From an uncultured Saprospiraceae bacterium (lineage in GTDB: Bacteria > Bacteroidota > Bacteroidia > Chitinophagales > Saprospiraceae), in NCBI GenBank assembly GCA_937872405.1, contig CALMSP010000088.1:1-40768 (forward strand): a stretch of DNA of 40,768 bases, written 5' to 3'. Shown here piece after piece: positions 34,950 to 40,768 of this stretch (position 1 is the first letter of the stretch; every line of letters starts with the position of its first letter). The notes under the pieces are model-generated. The model saw only the letters and a program-made list of their open reading frames with translations, ran no database searches and was not told where the DNA came from. A program made the translations under genes and the position numbers.

Positions 34950-36539
34950 ATGATTTTTGATTACATTATCGTTGGAGCTGGTTCAGCGGGTTGCCTGCTG
35001 GCCAATCGTTTGTCCGCTGAGCCAAACTGTCGGGTACTCCTACTGGAAGCCGGGGGCAAAGATTCTAACCTGAATATTCATATTCCGGCAGCATTCAATA
35101 AATTATTTCGCTCGGAAGCGGACTGGGATTATGATACGATGCCTCAAGCACATATGGGCAACCGCCCTATGTTTCAGCCACGCGGTAAAGTATTGGGTGG
35201 CTGCAGTAGTATCAACGCTATGATATATATTCGCGGGCATCGGGCCGATTATGATGGTTGGGCGGCTTTGGGCAACCCAGGATGGTCGTATGAAGAGGTA
35301 CTACCCTATTTCCGACAATTTGAACGCAACCAACGCCTACAGGATACCTTTCATGGCACTGAGGGCGAACTGACCATCAGCGACCCGCGCGATCCGCATC
35401 CGCTTTCGCATCTGTTTGTCGAGGCTGGCCAGCAGGCGGGGTACCCGCGCAATGAAGATTTTAATGGAGCCACCCAAGATGGCTTTGGCTTCTACCAGCT
35501 TACCCAGCGCAATGGCCGCCGCGAGAGCGCCGCTACGGCCCTACTACATCCGATACGGCATCGTAGCAATCTGACGATACTCACGGGCGCATGGGTTCGT
35601 AAAATACTGATTACCAACAAGATAGCTACTGGCGTGGAATACCAATTGGGCATAGAAACCAATCAGGTGACGGCTCGTCAAGCGGTCATTCTATCGGCGG
35701 GTGCTTTTAATAGTCCGCAGCTTTTGATGCTGTCGGGCATTGGTGATGAAGCGCAACTGCGGCAGCATGGCATCCCGGTCGTGCATCACCTACCTGGAGT
35801 CGGTAAAAATCTACAGGATCATCTGCTGGGCGGCGTACTGTATCATGCTACCAAACGAACCACTTTGGATAGCGCCGAGCGCTTCCCTTATATTCTAAGC
35901 AATTTGTGGCGGTACTTGGTAGCTCGTAGCGGGCCATTCACCAGCAACGTAGCAGAAGGGGGGGCTTTCTTGCGCACCCAAGCACACCTCAATGCACCCG
36001 ATATGCAATTTCACTTTGCGCCAGCTTACTATGTGCGTCATGGTTTTGACAATCCGAAAACCGGAAACGGCTTTGGAATTGGTGCTACGCTCATTTGCCC
36101 ACAGAGCCGTGGCGAAGTTCGACTGGCTTCCGCCGATTGGCATGACAAACCCCTTATTGACCCGCGATATTTTAGTGATGAACAAGATGTGCAAACGATG
36201 ATTCGAGGCACCCGACTGGCACAGCAAATTCTGCAGCAGCCCGCTTTTGATGGCTGGCGTGGCAATATTTTTATACCCGAACGCACCGACTTGTCAGATG
36301 CTGAACTGGCAGATTATTTGCGGCAATATAGCGAAACACTTTACCACCCCGTGGGTACCTGCAAAATGGGTACAGATACGCTGGCTGTGGTGGACGCTCA
36401 ATTGTGCGTACATGGTATTGCCCAACTGCGCGTAGCAGATGCTTCGGTGATGCCAGTCATCGTGCGTGGCAATACCAATGCTCCAACAATGATAATTGCT
36501 GAAAAAGCTGCTGCTATGATTAAAGAAGCGCACGCTTGA
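34950..36539 (+). CDS. GMC-family FAD-dependent oxidoreductase (choline-dehydrogenase-like)
   Basis: A 529-residue flavoprotein of the glucose-methanol-choline family. The FAD motif is YIIVGAGSAGCLLANRLS at about 5-22, followed by VLLLEAGG; the GMC signature 1 is around GKVLGGCSSINAMIYIRGHRADYDGW (about 79-104), and signature 2 is GAFNSPQLLMLSGIG (about 250-264). The C-terminal catalytic His and Asn lie in YHPVGTCKMG (about 466) and VRGNTNAPTMIIAEKAA (about 507). It oxidises a primary alcohol to the aldehyde. Choline and alkyl alcohols are the usual substrates, but none can be fixed here, and no betaine-aldehyde dehydrogenase gene is adjacent. No signal peptide. The ATG at 34950 leads directly into the FAD fold. 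Confidence 0.92.
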   Translation: MIFDYIIVGAGSAGCLLANRLSAEPNCRVLLLEAGGKDSNLNIHIPAAFNKLFRSEADWDYDTMPQAHMGNRPMFQPRGKVLGGCSSINAMIYIRGHRADYDGWAALGNPGWSYEEVLPYFRQFERNQRLQDTFHGTEGELTISDPRDPHPLSHLFVEAGQQAGYPRNEDFNGATQDGFGFYQLTQRNGRRESAATALLHPIRHRSNLTILTGAWVRKILITNKIATGVEYQLGIETNQVTARQAVILSAGAFNSPQLLMLSGIGDEAQLRQHGIPVVHHLPGVGKNLQDHLLGGVLYHATKRTTLDSAERFPYILSNLWRYLVARSGPFTSNVAEGGAFLRTQAHLNAPDMQFHFAPAYYVRHGFDNPKTGNGFGIGATLICPQSRGEVRLASADWHDKPLIDPRYFSDEQDVQTMIRGTRLAQQILQQPAFDGWRGNIFIPERTDLSDAELADYLRQYSETLYHPVGTCKMGTDTLAVVDAQLCVHGIAQLRVADASVMPVIVRGNTNAPTMIIAEKAAAMIKEAHA

Positions 36540-36642
36540 TATGCACTTTTTATCATGGAAATAAGCCGTACTTATTATTTTTACTTAATAATTATTGCAA
36601 AACAACACATTTTGTGATTGCATATTAAAAATTAGCATTTTA

Positions 36643-37860
36643 ATGAATTTGGCTTTCAGAATAGCAAGACGCTACGTATTCGCAAAAAAGACAACCAACG
36701 CCATCAATATCATCACCGGCATTTCGGTATTCGGCATCGCAGTGGGCGCGGGGGCGCTGGTTCTGGTACTTTCGGTTTTTAATGGATTTGAAGACCTCAT
36801 CACAAGCATGTACAGCAATTTCAACCCGGATGTAAAGGTACTGCCAGCGCAGGGTAAAACCTTTGACGTGGACTCCGCCTTTTTGAAAAAGGTGTACGCT
36901 GTTTCAGGGGTTGCATTGGTATCGCAAACATTAGAAGAAACCGCGTTTTTTGAATACAAAAACAGCCAGGATTTCGGTACCCTCAAAGGGGTGGACGCCC
37001 TGTACCAATCCGTTACGGGTATTGATTCTACCGTGCGCGAAGGGCTATTCAAGCTCCGCGAAGGCCAGCAGGAAATGGCTGTATTAGGGCTTGGTATGCG
37101 CAATAAATTGCAAGTAAATGTAGATGATTTGTTCTCTACCATGGTAGTGTATATGCCGAAAGTGCGCGAAGTGGGTATGTTTGAACAGCAATTCCGGCGC
37201 TTATCGGTCTATCCGGCAGGCACTTTTGTTATCCAACAGGAATTCAATAATAAATACGTGCTCACTTCTATCGAATTTGCCCGACGCCTCTTAGAAGCCG
37301 ATGACGCCGTGAGCGCATTAGAGATTAAATTGCGTGCCAACGCCAATGTAGATAGAACCATCCAGGATATTCGTCAAGCCTTTGGGGCAGACTTTGTAGT
37401 GCAAAATCGCTACGAGCAAGAAGAAGCCTTTCTCAAACTGATGAAGATTGAAAAATGGCTGAGCTTCGCTATTGTGAGCCTAATGCTACTGCTGGTTGCC
37501 TTCAACATGGTGGGCGCACTGTGGATGATTGTATTGGAAAAACAAAAGGACATTGCCATTTTAAAATCCATGGGTACGCTCGACAATACTGTACGCAATA
37601 TTTTCCTTCAGGCGGGCGGCTTGCTCACAGCACTGGGCATTGGTATTGGCTTTATGTTAGCCTTAACACTGTATGGTGCCCAAAAAGCATTCGGGCTGGT
37701 ATCTATACCAGGCAATTTCATCGTAGATTCCTACCCCATTAGCATGCGCCTGCCCGATTTTTTGGTGGTAGCAGCTACGGTACTACTAATTGGGCTACTA
37801 GCGTCGGTACCGCCTGCACTGCGTGCTCAGCGCGTATCAGCGCTCATTCGGGAAGAGTAG
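36643..37860 (+). CDS. LolC/LolE-type ABC permease (FtsX family)
   Basis: A 405-residue inner-membrane permease of the MacB/FtsX superfamily. It starts MNLAFRIARRYVFAKKTTNAINIIT, the classic LolC/E N-terminus, then TM1 (SVFGIAVGAGALVLVLSVFNGF). A periplasmic domain of about 220 residues follows, then three TM segments (about 270-295, 316-345 and 367-390) ending in ALRAQRVSALIREE. In Gram-negative bacteria such permeases extract lipoproteins from the inner membrane together with the LolD ATPase. The ATPase and a second permease are not adjacent, as is usual in Bacteroidota. The ATG at 36643 is chosen over an in-frame start 16 codons upstream because the upstream residues are not family-like. 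Confidence 0.9.
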   Translation: MNLAFRIARRYVFAKKTTNAINIITGISVFGIAVGAGALVLVLSVFNGFEDLITSMYSNFNPDVKVLPAQGKTFDVDSAFLKKVYAVSGVALVSQTLEETAFFEYKNSQDFGTLKGVDALYQSVTGIDSTVREGLFKLREGQQEMAVLGLGMRNKLQVNVDDLFSTMVVYMPKVREVGMFEQQFRRLSVYPAGTFVIQQEFNNKYVLTSIEFARRLLEADDAVSALEIKLRANANVDRTIQDIRQAFGADFVVQNRYEQEEAFLKLMKIEKWLSFAIVSLMLLLVAFNMVGALWMIVLEKQKDIAILKSMGTLDNTVRNIFLQAGGLLTALGIGIGFMLALTLYGAQKAFGLVSIPGNFIVDSYPISMRLPDFLVVAATVLLIGLLASVPPALRAQRVSALIREE

Positions 37861-37897
37861 AAGCGCAAACGCCAAAACAGATTTCAGGAATACTTCG

Positions 37898-37905
37898 TAT
37901 CTTTG
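37898..37905 (+). promoter_or_regulatory. -7 element TATCTTTG
   Basis: An exact TAnnTTTG match in the gap after the LolC/E gene, but with no TTG at the -33 position. If used, the transcript would have a leader of about 155 nt before the ATG at 38066. Confidence 0.3.
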
Positions 37906-38065
37906 CATTGTCCAATAGAAGCAAGTTTTGTAATGCTCAAAGCCAATCAATCATACAACAGCATGTCCGTGTGATTTATTTTAAAAAAATTAAACAAAAA
38001 ACGACTGTTATTTAGCAATTTGTAAATAAAATTTTCAACCCACATCAATTTTAGCAATAGCCACT

Positions 38066-38452
38066 ATGGAAGAATGGCAATTAGATTTTGAGTGGCTGCA
38101 GGTGCGGCATATGATACAGGATCGTTTTGGACGAGATACCCTACCCGACCTCAACGCGATTTTATTTTTAATTGGAATTCAGGAATTGGGGCGTTGGCAA
38201 AAATCATACACCAAAGAAGAAAAACAAGACCTAATGCACATTGCCATTTGCCAACTGCTAAGCTACGAAGGATACTATGAATTTGCTGGGCGCGATGCCG
38301 ACGGCTGGCCACACTGGAAGCAACTGCGCGTAGTACCCAAGCGCGACCTGAGAGAGCAGGAACTCCTGCTTAAAATGTGTATTGTGCGCTACTTCAAAGA
38401 ATGGGAGCGTGAATACAAATCAACGGAAGCCCGCCCTAAAAGCGAAGGGTGA
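38066..38452 (+). CDS. Unrecognised cytosolic protein
   Basis: A 128-residue protein (EEWQLDFEWLQVRHMIQDRFGRDTLPDLNAILFLIGIQELG) with no signal peptide or transmembrane segment. It is rich in charged and aromatic residues and looks mainly helical, with a Lys/Glu-rich tail. I recall similar small proteins of unknown function beside Bacteroidota housekeeping genes, but cannot name a family. Codon use matches the neighbours, so it is likely a real gene. It lies 205 bases after the LolC/E gene and 64 before the first cyclophilin lipoprotein, all on the same strand. Confidence 0.75.
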   Translation: MEEWQLDFEWLQVRHMIQDRFGRDTLPDLNAILFLIGIQELGRWQKSYTKEEKQDLMHIAICQLLSYEGYYEFAGRDADGWPHWKQLRVVPKRDLREQELLLKMCIVRYFKEWEREYKSTEARPKSEG

Positions 38453-38516
38453 CCCATGAGGAATAATGAAATAATTATAAAAATAAAACCAGTCAATCAT
38501 TAACCAAATAGCACCC

Positions 38517-39161
38517 ATGAAACAACTGCTCCTGCTTGGGCTGTCTTTTATTATGCTCGCTTCATGTAGCAAAAATGCCAATACGTATGCAGAAATTATC
38601 ACAGATTATGGCGTCATGAAAGTCATGTTGTATAATGAAACGCCGCGCCACCGCGATAATTTTATAAAATTAGTTCAGGAAAATTATTACAACGATTTAC
38701 TTTTCCATCGTGTTATTAATGGTTTTATGATACAAGGGGGCGATCCTGATTCGCGTAATGCCCCTCCCGACCGGCTGCTGGGGCAAGGTAGCCCCGATTA
38801 TGAATTGGACTCGGAGATTCAGATGTCTCATATTAAAGGAGCACTGGCTGCGGCGCGCCTGGGCGATGCCCTCAATCCGGAGCGCAAATCATCTGGTTCG
38901 CAGTTTTACATCGTACACGGCCGCGCCTTCACCGATGAAGAATTGGATGCGATTGCCAGCCAAAACGGCATTACATTCAGCGAAACCCAGCGCGAATTTT
39001 ATAAAAAAATTGGTGGCACACCTTTCTTAGATGGTGCTTACACTGTATTTGGGCAAGTAGTAGAAGGCATAGATGTGCTGGATAAAATTGCACAGGCGCC
39101 GGTTGGAGTGGCGGATCGCCCATTGCGCGACATTCGCATGAAAATTCGATTGTACCGATAA
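38517..39161 (+). CDS. Lipoprotein cyclophilin (peptidyl-prolyl isomerase)
   Basis: A 214-residue protein with a lipoprotein signal (MKQLLLLGLSFIMLASC, lipobox LASC) and a single cyclophilin domain. Active-site motifs are LLFHRVINGFMIQGGDP (catalytic Arg), KSSGSQFYIVHG (the Gln of the GSQF motif) and GAYTVFGQVVEG near the end. An insertion of about 35 residues between the latter two (DEELDAIASQNGITFSETQREFYKKIGG) is common in Bacteroidota cyclophilins. It would catalyse proline isomerisation in the periplasm while anchored to a membrane. A paralogue fused to a PKD domain follows after 49 bases, so the two are likely co-transcribed. Confidence 0.94.
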   Translation: MKQLLLLGLSFIMLASCSKNANTYAEIITDYGVMKVMLYNETPRHRDNFIKLVQENYYNDLLFHRVINGFMIQGGDPDSRNAPPDRLLGQGSPDYELDSEIQMSHIKGALAAARLGDALNPERKSSGSQFYIVHGRAFTDEELDAIASQNGITFSETQREFYKKIGGTPFLDGAYTVFGQVVEGIDVLDKIAQAPVGVADRPLRDIRMKIRLYR

Positions 39162-39210
39162 TGCACTTTTTTTACAAAATCAACCCTTTTATTTATTCAT
39201 TTATTTCAAT

Positions 39211-40116
39211 ATGATACCTTTTAATCGTTTTTGCATCATAATTAATCTGGCAAGCATCGCATTATTCGCTTCCTGCGCCCGACCGGTAGCTGATTTTAGT
39301 TATGCCTACGCCAACGATAATCGCCAGGCTCCAGCTACGGTTCAGTTTGATAATAAATCTCGCGTTGCCGAAAGTTTTCAGTGGCGCTTTGGAGATGGCA
39401 ACGCTTCCTCGGATAGCCTACCGCAGCATATTTACAAAGCTTCCGGCACCTACGATGTACAATTGACTGCGACTAAGGGGCGGAAAGCAAAAATAATTAC
39501 TCGGCAGCTAACGATTGACCCGCCGAGCGTATGCTTGGTAGAAATAGAAACGCCCTTTGGCAGTATGCTGGTTGAATTGTTTGATGCCACCCCACAGCAC
39601 CGCGATAACTTTCTTAAATTAGCCGAACAGGGTTTTTATGACAGCTTACTTTTCCATCGCATCATTGACGGATTTATGATACAAGGTGGCGATCCACAAT
39701 CTCGGCGGGCTACGGCTGGCGAATCCCTCGGCGCTGGCGGCCCAGGCTACACCATTCCGGCAGAATTCTCAGATACGCTAGTGCATCTGAAAGGTGCCTT
39801 AGCAGCAGCGCGACAAGGCGACCAGGTGAATCCGCAAAAGCGCTCGTCGGGTTCGCAGTTTTATATTGTGCAGGGGCAGCGCGTTACATCCGGCACGCTC
39901 GACCAAATCGAAGCACGCAAAGGTTTCCGATACACACAAGCACACCGCGAAGCCTATGTAGAAATGGGCGGCACACCTTTTTTAGACAAGGATTACACGG
40001 TTTTTGGCCGCGTCATCAAAGGATTGGAGGTAGTAGATGTCATTGCGAAGGTACAAACAGACCCCCGCGACCGGCCGCAGGAAGATGTGCGCATGAAAAT
40101 ACGCGTCATCAAATGA
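39211..40116 (+). CDS. PKD-cyclophilin fusion lipoprotein
   Basis: A 301-residue lipoprotein (signal ending LASIALFASC). After the lipid anchor comes one PKD domain (about 25-105) with the diagnostic SFQWRFGDGNAS and HIYKASGTYDVQLTAT segments, then a cyclophilin domain (about 107-301). The latter has LLFHRIIDGFMIQGGDP, KRSSGSQFYIVQG, the Bacteroidota insertion (DQIEARKGFRYTQAHREAYVEMGG) and DYTVFGRVIKGLEVVD. The catalytic residues are all present. The PKD module may place the isomerase near surface or periplasmic client proteins; many exported proteins of this organism carry PKD-like folds. It is a diverged duplicate of the preceding gene (aligned motifs nearly identical). Confidence 0.93.
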   Translation: MIPFNRFCIIINLASIALFASCARPVADFSYAYANDNRQAPATVQFDNKSRVAESFQWRFGDGNASSDSLPQHIYKASGTYDVQLTATKGRKAKIITRQLTIDPPSVCLVEIETPFGSMLVELFDATPQHRDNFLKLAEQGFYDSLLFHRIIDGFMIQGGDPQSRRATAGESLGAGGPGYTIPAEFSDTLVHLKGALAAARQGDQVNPQKRSSGSQFYIVQGQRVTSGTLDQIEARKGFRYTQAHREAYVEMGGTPFLDKDYTVFGRVIKGLEVVDVIAKVQTDPRDRPQEDVRMKIRVIK

Positions 40117-40327
40117 TGATAGCTCATTTTGACGAGGCGGCAGTTTTGCTAAATGTTAATAGATGCTAAATATTTTTTTTGATTTTTACTTTATAAATAG
40201 CTAATCAAGCGATTAAAAATTCATTGGTTATTGCAAAATCTTTCATCATTTCTGATATTATAGCAACCTTTTGTAAGTTTCGCAAATGCATGCATCGCAA
40301 ATGGTATAATATTTTTATTTTTACAAT

Positions 40328-40768
40328 ATGAAAACACAAAGGGTATTGGGCGTTGATTTTGGCGCTTCAGGCATCAAAGGAGCAGTTGTACATGTTGAAA
40401 CGGGGGAGTTGGTGACCGATCGGCTTCGATTTCCGACACCAGAACCTTCCACGCCAGTGGAGGTAGCGAAGATCTTCAAGCAGATGACGGAGCAATTGAA
40501 CTGGCAGGGGCTTATCGGGTGCGGCTTTCCAGCTATCATCAAACAGGGGGTAGCGCTTACTGCCGCGAACATTGATGCGCACTGGATCGGTACGGATGCT
40601 GCTGGCCTCTTTTCAGCTATGTGCGGCTGCCCAGTGCATGTGGTGAACGATGCCGACGCCGCCGGTATGGCGGAAATGGGTTTTGGGCAGGGGAAGGGAG
40701 TTCTGGGGACCGTAGCGGTTCTTATCATTGGCTCTGCGCTGGGTACCTGTGTTTTTGTGGGTGGGAGA
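40328..40768 (+). CDS. ppgK: Polyphosphate glucokinase-like ROK kinase, 3' end beyond window
   Basis: The first 147 codons of a ROK-family kinase run off the right edge. The ATP-site motif is VLGVDFGASGIKGAVV (residues 6-21), with the PPGK-like stretch LRFPTPEPSTPVEVAKIF. The sugar-binding region includes FPAIIKQGVALTAANIDAHWIGTDAAGLF, and VVNDADAAGMAEMGFG holds the catalytic Asp (about 113). The IGTDA and STPxEV patterns point to polyphosphate/ATP-glucomannokinase, which phosphorylates glucose with polyphosphate or ATP, more than to a standard ROK glucokinase. The second half, with the ROK zinc site or its absence, would confirm it. The start at 40328 follows a 211-base gap after the cyclophilin gene. 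Confidence 0.8.
   Translation, partial: MKTQRVLGVDFGASGIKGAVVHVETGELVTDRLRFPTPEPSTPVEVAKIFKQMTEQLNWQGLIGCGFPAIIKQGVALTAANIDAHWIGTDAAGLFSAMCGCPVHVVNDADAAGMAEMGFGQGKGVLGTVAVLIIGSALGTCVFVGGR

Overview
The window reads as a chromosomal segment of a Bacteroidota bacterium, most likely from the Saprospirales/Saprospiria (Lewinella- or Haliscomenobacter-like). The evidence is: very large secreted proteins with SdrD-B, HYR-like and C-terminal type IX secretion (T9SS) sorting domains; PKD-domain lipoproteins; a LytS/LytR pair next to a carboxypeptidase-regulatory/TonB-plug/beta-barrel protein; a separate PurS; and repeated matches to the Bacteroidota housekeeping promoter TTTG-N20-TAnnTTTG. The genus assignment is inference.

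Layout. 1-9320: two leftward genes for giant exported proteins, the first running off the window, separated by a 650-base leader/terminator region. 9693-11588: kynureninase and a small PKD-like lipoprotein. 11683-13387: a leftward pssA-purS-rsmI housekeeping cluster whose upstream flank carries a 161-bp near-palindromic MITE-like element. 13611-16758: a laterally mobile-looking island with an AHH-nuclease polymorphic toxin, its probable immunity gene, a frameshifted orphan toxin C-terminus and a second, nonsense-interrupted immunity-like gene. 17314-23162: OmpA-family protein, an unusual short pyruvate-kinase homologue, a NUDIX hydrolase, a TolC channel and a pseudouridine synthase. 23476-26295: replicative helicase dnaB interrupted by a 431-residue intein at the ESG/SIEQD site; both LAGLIDADG acidic residues of its homing-endonuclease part appear replaced.

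Upstream of dnaB lie four DnaA boxes (two exact TTATCCACA, two TTATTCACA) in about 215 bp of AT-rich DNA. Genes to the left are mostly leftward and genes to the right almost all rightward, so this is a candidate replication origin or at least a DnaA-controlled dnaB promoter. To its right are a type II sulfide:quinone oxidoreductase with a CRP/FNR-like palindrome in its upstream region, the lytS-lytR-outer-membrane-protein operon, a geranylgeranyl-reductase-family flavoprotein with a promoter plus terminator in its leader, tRNA-Ser(CGA), a GMC oxidoreductase, a LolC/E-type permease, a conserved unknown, two lipoprotein cyclophilins (one a PKD fusion) and the start of a polyphosphate-glucokinase-like gene.

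The most unusual items are the toxin/immunity island with its decaying cassette, the intein with a probably dead endonuclease, the DnaA-box cluster, the transposon-like element that creates a false N-terminus for PssA, and the promoter-terminator unit ahead of the flavoprotein gene. All calls come from reading the sequence; no database search was run.
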